DNA of 64,000 bases, taken from assembly GCF_020536995.1 (NCBI RefSeq), contig NC_068359.1, forward strand, positions 108,123,082 through 108,187,081, read 5' to 3'. Source of the DNA: Dreissena polymorpha. Its lineage: Eukaryota > Mollusca > Bivalvia > Myida > Dreissenidae. The stretch's first letter is position 1. Each line of letters starts with the position of its first letter. Below, in pieces: positions 1-11,961 of this stretch. The translations under genes and the position numbers were made by a program. Under the pieces are notes generated by a model. That model worked only from the letters and a program-made list of their open reading frames with translations. It ran no database searches and was not told the DNA's origin.

Positions 1-843
1 AACGGCATAAAATACGTTATTAACATTTTAAGTTATAAATACATTATTAATACCAAGTAGCTTACTAGGATGCAATGTGTTTTGTTTGTAAGGGCGATTA
101 TTGTATGACAAAAATGATTAATGATTAGGATGATAATCATTTATAACTAAAAAAAATGACAACAGCGTCGACAAGGAAGCGGCGTTTCAAAATAATCAGA
201 CACGGGCGTCCTTTGAATAAATAATGCAATTCAGTGACATAATGTCAGAAGGCAAGCGCGATCAGTTCGGCGATTTGTTTTGTATTCAGTTTAATCAAAG
301 CGCTGATGGGACCGAAGGTTTTTTTGCTCTTTGAATGTATAAATATCAGTAAAAGGAAATGAATTTCGACTTTTTTAAGGTATGCAAATCGTATGACCAT
401 GCAAAATACGAACACTGGTGTAATTTCTGTTAAATTGTGTACAGGGGCGAGATCTTGCTTCTCAAGGGGCGAGGTTTTGCTATTTCAGGGGCAACGTTTT
501 GATTTTACTGGGGTGAGACTTAGCAAACACATGAAAGGAGAAAAATGACATTTACAATATCTCATTTTCTTCAGGATTCACTCATACTTCTTGTGATTGA
601 AAAGATTAAGCTAAGCTTAAAAAAGACATCGCAAATATATACAACGGTTCTGCAACTGAAAGGGAGGGAATCTTCACGGCTCGGTTAGGAAATTACACCA
701 CTGTATTTAATGACTTGGTTTTATAATGTTCTCATGCATTAATGCATTGCGCCCTTATCAAAACTAAGGAAAAAATCAAATGTTTTGATAATGACGCAAT
801 GCCGAACCGCTGATAAAAGGAGCATAATCAAATGATTATAAAG
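1..843. other. AT-rich non-coding flank
   Basis: I see no gene here. Two small structures stand out. A GGGGCGAG-like word recurs three times at about 445-520. An imperfect hairpin has about 21-base arms at 744-763 and 782-802, agreeing at about 19 positions around a short AT-rich loop. Confidence 0.5.
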
Positions 844-1461
844 CCGAACTTCAAAATTAGTCGTAGAACACGGACAATAAAATTACGCATTGCTGGTTTT
901 ATTATCACAAATGCGTTTTTCCCCAAAATGCAAACTCGTTAATTGATAGATATTTGATTGTACTACATTGTAAAATACCCACCTTATCTATTGTGTTCAA
1001 TGTTTATAATTCGTTATGGGCGAGTTCATGTTACTTGTAATTAAAACGCACGACAACGCCTTTAATTGAGCATAATGGGATCTTAATGTCTACAAAGAGT
1101 ATAATGCGTTGCGCAATGTCAGACGTGTGTGCGCTTGTGCCTTAAATTATATATTTTTGTTTGGAAATTGGACGTATTACGTTGTAATAAGTATTAATAC
1201 AGTGAAGTTTATATTAAACACTGAAAACTTTAGGTGAGCAGAATTTAACCTTTGTAATTTAACGAAATATTATGAATTTAATGTATTATAGTGTTTATAT
1301 TTCTGTATTATTTACTTAAATTACTCCAAAATTCATACTCTTCTTTACATTATTGCGATCCATTGTTTGGAACTGCATTATTTAATCAAACTTAAATGCC
1401 TCAAGAACCTGATGCTATTAAATACATGTTTGTTTAAGGCCTACTACGATTGACAAGAGGC
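844..1461 (+). promoter_or_regulatory. Conserved upstream block of receptor copy 1
   Basis: This non-coding stretch aligns with the sequence just upstream of the other two receptors (about 20008-20731 and 60697-61440), although copy 1 lacks about 150 bases in the middle. The last ~35 bases before the ATG (TGTTTGTTTAAGGCCTACTA and following) are almost unchanged in all three. The TTTAAG within it could be a 3' splice site of a 5'UTR intron. The conservation may reflect recent duplication rather than function. I see no convincing TATA box. Confidence 0.4.
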
Positions 1462-2604
1462 ATGGAGAACATTTCAGCCTACGAAAACGGCCCTGGTCCT
1501 GGTCAACATATCAACCACAACGACACCGATCCCACGTTCGACGATGACTCCTACTCCTTCGACGACTACTATCACGAACACGTGTACAGCATATTCGACT
1601 TTGAGATTGTGATCTGCGGTTATATCTGGCCAGTCGTGGTCATTAAAACGTGTCTATGCAATTGTCTTGTGATTGGTGGATTCTTACGAAAGCATATGCG
1701 AAATTCTGCTAATATTATTTTGGTTTTAATCGCAATATCCGACTCCCTTACCGGACTGGTGACCCTCCCAGCGATGTTCTATGTTTACTCACGTAAACAG
1801 ATGTTACTTTCTAAAGACTGGTGCAATGCTACCATGATAACCAGGTTGTACATTGCACGTGCATTTCACACCATTTCCGTCTGGGAAACCGTTCTCCTTG
1901 GGTTTCAACGGTTCTTGCATGTTCGACACCCTGCTGTTGCTAACCGTTGGTGCACGATGAAGAAAACGATCGGCATTGTTGCTGTAATGTACGTCCTGCC
2001 CTTTCTATTGCACATGTACCATGCTTTTGACATTAAGACTAGTGATGGGTTTTGCCACTGGGAAATCAAAGAGCCATGCGGATGGGGCTGTGCTTATATC
2101 TGGGCCTCGTTTATCCTAGGTCACGCGATTCCCTGCGTGGCATTGGTGGCGTTCACGACACTGATGTTGCGATCAGTTAGACAGAGACCTGGAAGCACAA
2201 GTGTTGACAACAACGTTAGGCAACGAAGAGAGCAAAACAGAAACATGACCATCGCCGTTCTACTGATAGTCGTCATATTTCTTATACCGGAGCTTCCTTA
2301 CGGTCTCTTCTACTTGTTTACGATGATACTGATACAGAGCGGGCAAAAAATACTACCTCTGAGAACCAACAGGATTATCCACGCCACGTATGAGCTGGTC
2401 TTGGTGCTTAGCTTTCATCTGAACTTCTGGGTGTACTGTGTGATGATTCGGAGCTTCCGGGCGGGCATTAAAACTCTTCTTAAGATGGCACGGTGCAAGG
2501 AATGCACATTGTCAAAACTTGAGCGCGAGCGCACGTCATCTCAGAACATGAGCTATGAACTTGTTGGTATCTCTGCAAGAGAGTCTCAATACGTTGAAAT
2601 GTAA
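1462..2604 (+). CDS. Sex-peptide/myoinhibitory-peptide receptor-like GPCR, copy 1
   Basis: Intact single-exon class A GPCR of 380 residues. I start at ATG 1462 because an in-frame ATG with G at -3 and G at +4 is conserved in all three copies; the four codons upstream contain no ATG. The N-terminus is acidic and tyrosine-rich, with N-glycosylation sites at N3, N20 and N122. Seven hydrophobic segments lie at about 48-75, 83-109, 127-150, 167-187, 211-236, 262-288 and 304-328. Family marks: N67 (TM1), D94 (TM2), C121 at the top of TM3, FQRFLHV in place of DRY (R150), WCTMKK in intracellular loop 2, PELPYG in TM6 and NFWVY in place of NPxxY. The QR(F/Y)xxV...WCTM pattern is characteristic of sex-peptide/myoinhibitory-peptide and related FMRFamide-type receptors, which act at the plasma membrane through G proteins. 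The ligand cannot be read from sequence. Odd: a lysine (K62) inside TM1, absent from the other copies. Confidence 0.85.
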   Translation: MENISAYENGPGPGQHINHNDTDPTFDDDSYSFDDYYHEHVYSIFDFEIVICGYIWPVVVIKTCLCNCLVIGGFLRKHMRNSANIILVLIAISDSLTGLVTLPAMFYVYSRKQMLLSKDWCNATMITRLYIARAFHTISVWETVLLGFQRFLHVRHPAVANRWCTMKKTIGIVAVMYVLPFLLHMYHAFDIKTSDGFCHWEIKEPCGWGCAYIWASFILGHAIPCVALVAFTTLMLRSVRQRPGSTSVDNNVRQRREQNRNMTIAVLLIVVIFLIPELPYGLFYLFTMILIQSGQKILPLRTNRIIHATYELVLVLSFHLNFWVYCVMIRSFRAGIKTLLKMARCKECTLSKLERERTSSQNMSYELVGISARESQYVEM

Positions 2605-2760
2605 AATCATGTCGAAGGATATTGAGATATCCGACCAAAGCAAATCTGGCTGTGTTTGGTATTTTTATTTGTAGATCATTTTCCGTAGTCCCTAAGCTTC
2701 CTTTTGTTCGTTTACAATAGAGCAGATTGTATTTCCAATCATAGGAATTGATATTTGATA
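2605..2760. other. 3' flank of receptor copy 1
   Basis: Non-coding. It does not resemble the 3' flanks of copies 2 and 3, so the homology between copy 1 and the others appears to end close to its stop codon. Confidence 0.4.
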
Positions 2761-3277
2761 TTAAAGGGATCTTTTCACGCTTTGGTAAATTGACAAAATT
2801 GAAAAAAGTTGTTTCAGATTCGCAAATTTTCGTTTTAGTTATGATGTTTGTGAGGAAACAGTAATACTGAACATTTACCATTGTCTAATATAGCCATTAT
2901 ATGCATCTTTTGACGATTTTAAAACCTAAAAATTATAAAGCGTTGCAACGCGAAACGATTGAATAATTTGGAGAGTTCTGTTTTTGTCGTTAAATTTTGT
3001 GAGACTACGAAGATTGCTTATATAAGGTATAAAATACTTCATGTACATGTACTCGGCGGAATAGCTCAGTAGGCTAAAGCGGTTTTACTTCAGGACTTTG
3101 GCAGGACTCCAGGGGTCACTGGTTCGAAACCTGGTCCGGGCAATGTTTCTTTCCTTTTTTTAATTTTATTCTTGATTTTTTACTGGAGCTTTTACGATCC
3201 AATGTTTACATTTATCGATATAAAGCATTTAATGAATAAGTTAAAAAATGCCAAAATCTGTGAAAAGGCCCCTTTAA
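2761..3277 (+). mobile_element. TIR element with internal tRNA-like promoter, copy 1
   Basis: A 517-bp element bounded by TTAAAGGG and CCCCTTTAA. Its ends are imperfect inverted repeats of about 25 bases (TTAAAGGGATCTTTTCACG at the left, the complement of AAAAGGCCCCTTTAA at the right). At about 3056-3142 it carries a tRNA-like segment: box A-like TAGCTCAGTAGGCTAAAG and box B GGTTCGAAACC. It is nearly identical to 30125-30643. The tRNA-like part lacks a pairing acceptor stem, so it is not a real tRNA gene. TTAA at both ends could be a duplicated target or part of the repeat. No protein is encoded, so it is non-autonomous. Confidence 0.75.
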
Positions 3278-5939
3278 TATATAGATTTCAGTCCATATAT
3301 CATGAATGCCTCACAAATATTTAATCATTGCATGTGAGCTTACAACACATAAGAATTACCTCTTTCATGTAATTTTAAAAATGTAATCTTTACAAGTACA
3401 TTGACTTTAAAACATCATTGTGTCTGGCTTCAACCTTACTCCTTACAGCCGTTCGTTTGGCTTGGGAACTGTAAATCCTTCAAATCTGCTCGCAATTTTT
3501 TTATCTCTTTTTACTTAATTTGTTTACTTTTGTCCCCATTCCCCATGTTATCGTACTTTTTAAGCTTTTTTGGGTTTAATTTGGTCCTAAAAAGCGCTCT
3601 TTTGTGCAGAAACTACGTTTACTACATATGTTCTTTACTGCCACTGAGTTATGAAGACACGATCCATTTAAATGTTTATAGGATATTGATAGGAAAATGC
3701 ACATGACTCTTTTTTTTTACATAAATCTTACGTCATTTTCTAAGTTAGAGCATATAATTTATATTCTCTGTCGACAAGTGTGATAATTGGTCCTAACCTA
3801 GTATAAGTTGCAGAATACTATATTTTGAATACTTATGTTATAGTTTTAATTATACTTAGGTTGATATATATTCAAATAAATTGTATAAGGTCGTCTTTTT
3901 GTAAATAAATACTAGTTTAATCACTTGCATCTTTTTAATGTACGATAGAAGACTATGGTTATATCCTGACATTGATTCTAAATCAATAAACTATAAAAGC
4001 AAGTATTTCGGTTTATATTCCAACAAAAGTTGAAAATAATTAACTACAAATTGCGAGAATGAAACCATGTAGTATTTTTAATTATTGTTAATAGAAAATT
4101 TATGATAAACGGAAAATACTATTTATACTTATGCATGTCTAAACAAGTTCTATCACTGTAAGTAACGATGATGGAGAATGTTTTTTTTTACGGCGCATAG
4201 CCAATCGTAGTACCACGGCCTCCTTTTTTAGTTAATGACCAGATGTACACGACCCCCGCTCCTATTCTAACTTGTCTGAATTATGTCTTAAATCTTAAGA
4301 TAAGATTTATATGCACCTTCATAGTCGTAGACACCATAATTATTATTTCTATCGTTCTATCGTTGGACGTTTGAGAGGCTTAAAAGCTTTGTCCTGCAAC
4401 ACTAAGGCCGCGTTAAATAAACAAGTGAGCAAATTAACGAAACGTTGACAGAACAGATCTAGCAGTATTTTTGTTTGCAAACGTTTCATTGTGTTGCAAT
4501 CAAACAAGTATGTTGATCGTGCACCTCCCTTTACTAAAACCAGACTGGTATTTACTAATAACATTACGTGTACGTGTTTATAAGAAATAATGTAGTCTGT
4601 TTAAAACCATTCAGTCCATAAAATCAGCATGGGGTATTAAAGAAATAGGATTATAAGATTTAGCGTCAGTCTTGTCCTTAACATTTATTCGTAAAACAGG
4701 CCAGAAGTCTGAACCGGCATTTTTTCTTTCCTGATTTCAATTTGGACATGGTAAACGGAAAATATAATTGACTGTTAATATCCAGAGGATTGGTAAAAAT
4801 GTAAACGCGGTTAAAGCCAAAGGCGGGCTTCTTGCAACTTGAGATTGCTGTTTTGATTGGGATACTCTGCATGGAGGATTTAATAGACTATTGTTATCCC
4901 CAATGCTCGGTCAAAATGTAACGATGTTACGAGTCGAATAAATGGTTTGACAACATTATGCATGAAATGCACTATTTCCACAAGGATGTATTGAATGCCT
5001 ACAAGTGCTGTTGCTTTTGGAAAGCGTGCGCTCTCATTGGCTAATATTGATTTTTCAATACAACAACGCACCGCCTTTAGGTGGGCTTAAGTTGGGTAAA
5101 AAAAATTCAAGTAATCGACAGATGATCTTAAATTGGCTCTCAAAATATTCACAAAGTCGTTTAATTTCGCTTTGATCTGAAGAATGGCTAGTTTCAATTA
5201 CTGAAAAAATACTAGTACACTAATCGGTAAATTTCAAGCGCACTGCTGACTCTGATTTCTAAATTCAAGCGCCTCAGCGAGGGATCATTAAATGGCTTGT
5301 GGAAAGCATTGCCTAGTCCGACATCATTTTAACAAAAACAAATATTGTCCTCAAGTTGACTGCTACCCATGGTACTCATACGCAAACGCATTGTGTTATA
5401 AGGTCAATATCTTTGAACCCAAATTGGTTTTGGATTATCATGAGGCATAGTTAGATCCAAAAACAAGCACATATGGTGCTGTGTACGAAACTGCTTTGGG
5501 GTATGTTTCACCGTAGGTGACATATCTTATTATACACAAAACTGTTTTAATAAGAAGGCACCTAAACTATGTATGATTATTTTATTAAAGGTCAACCGAA
5601 CACTGTGTCAAGAGATTTGCTATTTTACAGCCTTAGTTTATTTACACCTCTGAAGATGGATTTCATAAAATAAGAATAAAAACAAGTTATGCAAGAGAGC
5701 AAAAAGTTCTCACACATTACCTTTTACTGGGTTTATTTGTTTTGCTGAAGTCCTCACAATGCTGTTTCACATTTACATTTTTTTAATATTTATATTTGCA
5801 GTGTGATGTTGCCTTCATTTGAAAATAAAGATAAAAGGTTACTTTGGAAAAAATAAAGGTGGGAATAGTGGAATACATGTAGTGTTGCTCTTGTTTGTCA
5901 TGAATTAATGTCCTGAAATCTTTTGTGACCAGCTCTTAC
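3278..5939. other. AT-rich sequence without a recognisable gene
   Basis: ORFs here are short, AT-driven and without recognisable domains. I see no splice-flanked exon and no structured repeat. Confidence 0.5.
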
Positions 5940-6640
5940 ATAATTGCAGTGTTATTATACCCTTTCCTAGCTACCCTGTGGGAGAGGGCTTTTGTATATA
6001 ATACTCGAATCCTTTTTGTTGGTCTCCCTTGAAGGATTTTCATCAAAATTTGCCCAAATGTCCGTTTCAACATGGTGCTGTGCAAACTGTATGCCACCAT
6101 TGTGTTGGTTAGACAACAATATTTGGTGTCTGCTATATAACTTCTATTACCCTTTAATGATTTTCTTAAAACTTTACATAAATCTATATATCAGCAAGGC
6201 TATTTGCAGTGCCCATACAGTAGTTTTGCCAGCTAAAGGTCAAGGTCATTGTTAAAGGTCAAATGACAGATATCTGTCAGTCCGTATCCACTGTGACCCT
6301 CAATAAATCTTATATCCCTTAAATGATTTTCTTAAAACTTAGGCAATTTTATAAATCATCTAATATCAAAGTATTTGTGAACAATTTTCTTAAAACTTAA
6401 AACAAATATTGACATCAGAAATGCTATGCGCAGAACCCATGCTTTAGTTATGCCAGCTCAAGGTTAAAGTCATAGATAAATTTCTCATGACAGACAGTCT
6501 CATATGATTTTCTTACATTATTTAAAAACTGTTTTATTAATTATTAGTTTCTTTGCCCAAAAAGTCACTTTTCTCTCTGATGATTCATACAATCCTGTGT
6601 CCTGGTGTTGTGGATTTTCGTCACTCCTGTGACAAACCTC
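5940..6640. repeat. Decayed dispersed repeat (AAAGGTCAAGGTCA type)
   Basis: Words such as TAAAGGTCAAGGTCATTG, TTTTCTTAAAACTTA and GACAAACCTCTAGTTCTGA recur within this stretch and resemble abundant degenerate bivalve repeats. No ORF of meaning. The boundaries are approximate. Confidence 0.45.
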
Positions 6641-6955
6641 TAGTTCTGACAAAGGGGACCCGGGTCTGAACGGCATCCTTGTTCATGGCTTGTTTCAAAT
6701 CTAATCTTCAGTCACATAAAATTATGAGCAGTGCAGTACAACTGTAAGTGATAAATTCACTGTATTCATACAGGATTAATGAGAAACTAAAATTTCATTA
6801 ACATAGCATTAACATGTAAATTAGTTTGAACATGCCACTCATTTAGCCTTCATAATGGTCCAGCGTCTTACTTTCTAAACATAAACACTTGTTACTCTCC
6901 TGCATTTCAATAGGATAATTCTGTTTAACAAAGCTAAAAACTTCTTTTTCACCAG

Positions 6956-7050
6956 GTTCCAACAAAAAGATTACAAGAGTTTAATGATGAAGACTGGAAG
7001 GAACAAGTGCAAGCAGTCAAACAGCTGAAAGAGTCAGCTAGAGTTCAGAG
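6956..7050 (+). CDS. Isolated candidate internal exon, protein unknown
   Basis: A 95-nt segment preceded by a strong acceptor (TTCTTTTTCACCAG) and followed by a donor (CAGAG|GTAGGA). Only one frame is open, and it begins VPTKRLQEFNDEDWKEQVQA, continuing as a charged, probably helical peptide to the donor (31 codons plus 2 nt). The composition is unlike the surrounding AT-rich sequence. I found no partner exon nearby, so it may be one exon of a gene with large introns or a stranded relic. I do not recognise the protein. Confidence 0.4.
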
Positions 7051-7269
7051 GTAGGATTACTTTAGTCAGTAATAACCTACACATTGAAAGTTATAGATCT
7101 TTGTTGGCTGACACTGATTCTTTGTTGGGTTGTCAATTTTTATGTAGAACTGAATGAATGTAGTGAGTATTTTGTGTCTGTTTTGTAGTAAAGATTCCCC
7201 CCTTAATCTACAGCATTTCGTTGGAAGAGAATAAAAAAAAAATTATGGGTAAGGTGTTCATTATGTCCC

Positions 7270-7720
7270 GCCCTTCCCACCAAAGTGGGGTCATGGACAT
7301 ATTTTTTGTGTGCCTCCAATCTGTCATGAGGTATGTAACAAATCGTGTCAGCTTTATAATTTAAAGTTGATAATCCAAATCTTAAATAACTATAAGTTGA
7401 CACATGTATTTATCCAACATCTGAAGATGTGTTGCGTCCAAAAGCCATGTCGCTATGTTAAAGGTCAAACATACACAAATTGAGTCCGGACCATAACTTT
7501 AAAGTTAATGATCCAAATCTAAAATAACCAGACAAACATATAACCCAACATCAGACGAAATGCCGACCTGGGTATTTAAGGTCTAAGTCACAATAAGGGT
7601 TCAGAAATCAATACTTGTCCATGCCATAACTTCAAGGTTTAGTATCCAAATCTGAAATAACTGTACATACATATAACCTCACATCAGATGGTGTGTTGCG
7701 TGCAATAGCTATGCCCTATA
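7270..7720. repeat. Three imperfect ~150-bp tandem units
   Basis: The phrase 'CCATAACTT...AGT..AT(C)CAAATCT.AAATAAC' followed by 'A(C)ATCAGA.G..GTGTTGCGTGCAA' repeats about three times with drift. This matches a very common bivalve dispersed repeat containing GGTCAAAGGTCA-like words. No coding capacity. Confidence 0.5.
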
Positions 7721-7730
7721 TTAAATGTTG

Positions 7731-8043
7731 GAAAATAAATAGTAACTATAGGTATGTATTAAAGAAAATTATTTAAAAAATCATAATACATATTTTCATA
7801 CCTACAAAAAATACAAAACAGCAACATTTTTCATATATACTTATCCCGCACGCTCACTAAGAAGGAACTGTATTCTTAACAAATTTTTAACAAAAGTATC
7901 GTATGGATACATACACTTCTATTATACAATTGTATTCTTAAACTCACACCAGTCATACATTGTAATACATACAGCACGAAGAGAAATGTCAGAACCTTTT
8001 GCTGATAAAAAAACAATATTATTAAAGTTTGATACATTGGTCC
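7731..8043 (-). repeat. Dispersed repeat, inverted copy of 48818-49131
   Basis: The reverse complement is nearly identical to 48818-49131 over about 313 bp. Both copies contain a short open stretch ending in the same peptide (AKGSDISLRAVCITMYDWCE and on), but identity continues equally past the stop. That argues for a mobile-element end rather than a conserved protein. Confidence 0.65.
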
Positions 8044-8339
8044 ATATAAATGAGCTAAATGAACTCAAATGAATTTTATTTAAAAATTGCTTTCTTCTGG
8101 GGTTTGAAATTTGTTGGAACTTTTGAATATAAAAAGTTTCAGCCAAGAAAAATGGAACAAATAACTGTAATTTAGCTGTTTGCTAACTGTTTGACAAGCA
8201 GCTCCATGAGCTTCCAAACCAAGTACAGGTACTAGAAGCCCCTCGTAGTCTCCATCCTTTGGTACGGCTTCAATACCTGGATGCTATTCGCGGACACATT
8301 ACGCACAACAAAGGCGTTAGATCTCAAGTATCTCTGAAG

Positions 8340-8690
8340 ACTGCTCCGAATCTACACATTGAGCACAAGTCCAACAAGTACGTCTGGAGCAGGAAGGCAG
8401 CAGTTCTTGGCCCACAAGAACCCCTCCTGGTAACCGTTAAACGACAAAAGCTGGCTAAATTTGCACACGTTACCAGGCAAGATTCTCTGTACAAAAATGT
8501 TCTCCAGGGCACCCCAAAGGGAGGTCGCCGGCGAGAATGTCGGAAGATAAGCGGGATGTACGATCTGAAAGAGAGAATGAACAGACCCATTAATGAGCTA
8601 TTCCCAGCAGCCATAACAGATCTGACTGGCAAAATATCTCTGTATCGTCGTCCCTCCACCCCCCACAACGGTCAGATGATGCAGAAACAT
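8340..8690 (+). pseudogene. LINE ORF2 C-terminal relic
   Basis: The region lies in an open stretch of about 170 codons and contains VTVKRQKLAKFAHVTRQDSL, then a GGRRRECRK segment and a 'DLKERMNRP..EL' segment. This order (TVKRxKLxxFxHVTRxDSL, GTxxGGRRRGRxxxxW, then WT-PxxEL) is the usual C-terminal tail of reverse-transcriptase ORFs in non-LTR retrotransposons of the RTE/CR1 kind. The endonuclease and RT domains are absent upstream, so this is a truncated insertion. The conserved tryptophans are lost. Confidence 0.65.
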
Positions 8691-9179
8691 TTTGTGTTCC
8701 TAAGTTTTATTGAATGGTATCGGAAAGATATATGTGCCTCTTCGAGTTTGTCAATTAAATTTTGGGTATATACTTGATGTTTGATTGTTAATCTTGTGGA
8801 GACTGCATGTCATGTGTGGCAACCGGGTCTTTACTTCAAAGGTCGATCACGCCTAAAAGTCTTGGTTTAAATGAGGCCATATACAGTTTTCCGGACTTAA
8901 ATTGAATCATTGAATACTGCATACCATGCGAAACATACGTCTCCGCACATCAAAGGAAAAAGTTTAGCTCAATATTCAAAATTTATATTCACTTCATTGA
9001 AAATTGAATCTGATGAAAAAGACTATACAAGTATACAATACATGTGTTTTTTAAATTAAAACAACCAGCAACCATCCGGTTAGGCCAAACTGTGTGTTAA
9101 ATTCCACAGTAAAAGTAAATTAATTGAATGCAGATTTGGATAACCCTTTTTAATAATCAATTATGTGAAGATGCTGTGG

Positions 9180-9560
9180 TTCCAATATAGATGGAATCAA
9201 AGGATATTTGGAACAGTCTTTTAAATAGAATGTAGATTACTGATGATCCATTTTGTTTGTGCTTCGAAGAAAGTGAGGAGAATTTAGAGCATTTATTCTG
9301 GGAATGTCATATATCTAAAGCAATTACTGATGAGATGTAACAAAGACAATCTTGTCCTTTCATCAATAAGACAATTTTTCTACAAAGTCTGCTAAAGCCA
9401 TGCCTAATGTTATTCTGTTTATTAAGCGATTCTTTTATAAATGTAAAATGAATAAATGCACTTTAAACATAACGGAGCCAAGAAATACGTAAAGATGAAT
9501 ATGAACTTTAGAAAACTATTGCTATTATTTCTCAAACACTCAGTTTATCAATTTGAAGAT
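9180..9560 (+). pseudogene. Second LINE C-terminal relic (zinc-knuckle tail)
   Basis: An in-frame stretch at 9237-9341 reads DPFCLCFEESEENLEHLFWE followed by CHISKA. The CxxC...H..WEC arrangement is the zinc-knuckle-like motif near the end of many LINE reverse-transcriptase proteins. Flanking sequence to about 9560 resembles the rest of such a tail with several stops. It belongs to a different family from the relic at 8340-8690. Confidence 0.6.
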
Positions 9561-10988
9561 TGTAGTATTGTTTACAGCTTTGTACGAAATCTAATTATAA
9601 AGTATCATAAGTCATAAAAGTTGATTGTGATTACATATTATTGTTTTTCTATGCCTTTATTCGTCCCTTAGTACAATTTATGCATTATTTGGTTGTGTAG
9701 ACATACTGGAAAAGGTCTTTATTTTAAGTTCTTAAAAGTTGTTTGAACACAAAGTTACATAAAACTTTCTTTTACTTGTTATAATTTACTTAGTAACACT
9801 GTCCTGGAATGTAATACAAAACGCATTTTTCACTAAGCATGTCAACATTAAAGGTCTTTTTCCAAGAATAATCTTTTTATTTGTATTCTTATGTAATGTA
9901 ATCTCAAACTTGGATATAATATTGGTTGTAAATATATTATATCAACAAACTCAATATGTTCACCCTTAAGAGTATCCTTAATACTTGAAACTTTTCAGTA
10001 ATTTTGTTAAATTGTTAAATTAAGAATGCAATCAAAACAGTATCCATTAGCTTCACAATCTGTATAGACTGGTAAAGCTTTCTTAAATGTGAATAGTAAA
10101 AGCAGAAACTTTTTTTACATAACTAACCAAAATACTTTATATATTATCGACTTCTGTTTAGGGATAAATTTATATTGATGCACATGCATCATTTTTATCT
10201 CTGATATAATGGTGTTTCTTTTCATATTTACTTTAATGCAGTCTAAAAATAAAATGTGTTAGAAACAAAATATTCAACGTTTATATGGTGTGGCATTTCG
10301 CAGCTTTTTCGGACTGTAACTGCGTTATCATTTTTTATTAAAATCATTTTCTCACATGTTCACCATGCTGGGAAGGTGTGCCATATCTAAGGTCATGAGT
10401 AAGGTCATGCAAATCGCAAAATGCCAAACATATACATTGTGCACATTGTTAAATACTTACCAGCACTATTGCCAGTTGGGCTTTCTAAGGTACGGTGAAG
10501 CAATATTAAAAATTGGCTAGACATGTTGCTGACAAGCATCTTGTTTAGCACCTAGTTAAGTGAGTTATTGCCATCTGATTAATAATATGACATTTTGAAA
10601 TGACATTTTCGTGTCTGCGTCAGATGTGAGGAAATAATGATCAGAATTCAATTAACGCAATTTGCGGTACCTTTATAGCTAGAAAAATATGTATATCGTC
10701 TTGTCTTTCTGCTCAAATAATTTTTCAGGGATATATGAAACGTAGTATTCTTGTACGAGTTCTCTGAAACGTATAAGCCATTTTGTGACTTCCCTACCAA
10801 ATGGTCAGGCGTATAATGTTTGGTTGATCTGGTACATTTATCTGACAAAGAGTTATAGGCTATGTATTGTTCACTATCATTCAATTGAACCATGTGACAG
10901 AGCGCATCATCAATGACCAGAATAATGCCGTTGACCTGCAATTTGACCGGATTTATGTGACAATGTGTGCCTGTCCAATTACATAACG
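9561..10988. other. AT-rich sequence without a recognisable gene
   Basis: No supported ORF, exon or repeat seen. The longest reading frames at the right edge run into the adjacent long terminal repeat and are not meaningful. Confidence 0.45.
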
Positions 10989-11542
10989 TAGATTCCAACC
11001 CTCTGAAGACCCTCTCCAAGAAACAGGAACTCTGCAGCCCGGGCAGCACCGTTTAAAGCTTGAAGCCAACGTAAATACCCAACTGCTCCAGAATACTGTT
11101 CTTTTAGAGTAACGTCCCTTTTCTTCAGATGTTGATCCGCTCGCATACACCGGAGGACTCCCCCAACTTGCCTTTTTGCAAGCGTTTTATATACTGGCAA
11201 ACAGAGCGCCACCTAGCTAACGGAAAGACACGATCCGGAAACTACCGACGTTTCCGAATTCCATCCGCACTCTACGGAGATCACCGATCAGCATTTCTCC
11301 TTCACTAACACAGAAACTAGCCGAATATATACGCCGGATTTTACTAGAAACATTTCTTAAATATCAAATACTCTTTAAATGCTTAATATATTACTTTTAG
11401 CCATACAATTAACTTACTTTATGAAGAACAAGTTACAATTTAATATTGTTAACGTGGCAAATGTAAAACTAAGGGAGGTAATTATACTGTAGCTGTGAAG
11501 AAACGCAAAGCATATATTTCGACTACGAATCCTTTCGTTATA
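10989..11542 (-). repeat. Long terminal repeat, left copy (3' LTR)
   Basis: 554 bp, the direct repeat of 13247-13800. It is the downstream repeat because gag reads on the minus strand. Confidence 0.75.
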
Positions 11543-11961
11543 TTACCCACGCCTCCGATTTGACATGAGTCCCCTCATGATTCCAATATACAAAACTAAT
11601 ACAATCAAACACTACAACTAATCCAAAAACTGTACACAAGCAAACTTCAACAAGGGCTAACATACATATTGCAATAGCGAATCTCTTCTTGAGATAATAA
11701 ATGTATCAACATCAGTGCCTAAAAAAATCTACTCACTACTTAACATGGTTCGTACTGAACCAAAAACACACAAAGTCCCCATTATCAGGACACTTCCTCT
11801 TCAAGTGAAACATTCAGCCGCAGGTGTAACACCGTCGCTCCATGATGCTTGGCCTTTAACCATATCTGGGTTGTGAGGTTTCCGCGGTGCCCATGAGCTG
11901 ACTAAGCCGTTTGTTGAGCATGTCAACCATCTTTTGAAGCTCATTCATTTGCTTCATTGGC

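Noticed and set aside
2480-2881. Minus-strand 133-codon ORF
   Set aside because: It is a shadow of receptor copy 1's 3' end and the adjoining mobile element.
3056-3142. tRNA gene (box A, box B present)
   Set aside because: The acceptor stem does not pair, an identical copy lies at about 30418-30505, and both sit in the middle of an inverted-repeat element.
10648-11212. Minus-strand ORFs (133, 65 and 77 codons)
   Set aside because: They lie in or run out of the long terminal repeat; similar frames recur in the other repeat at 13196-13470.
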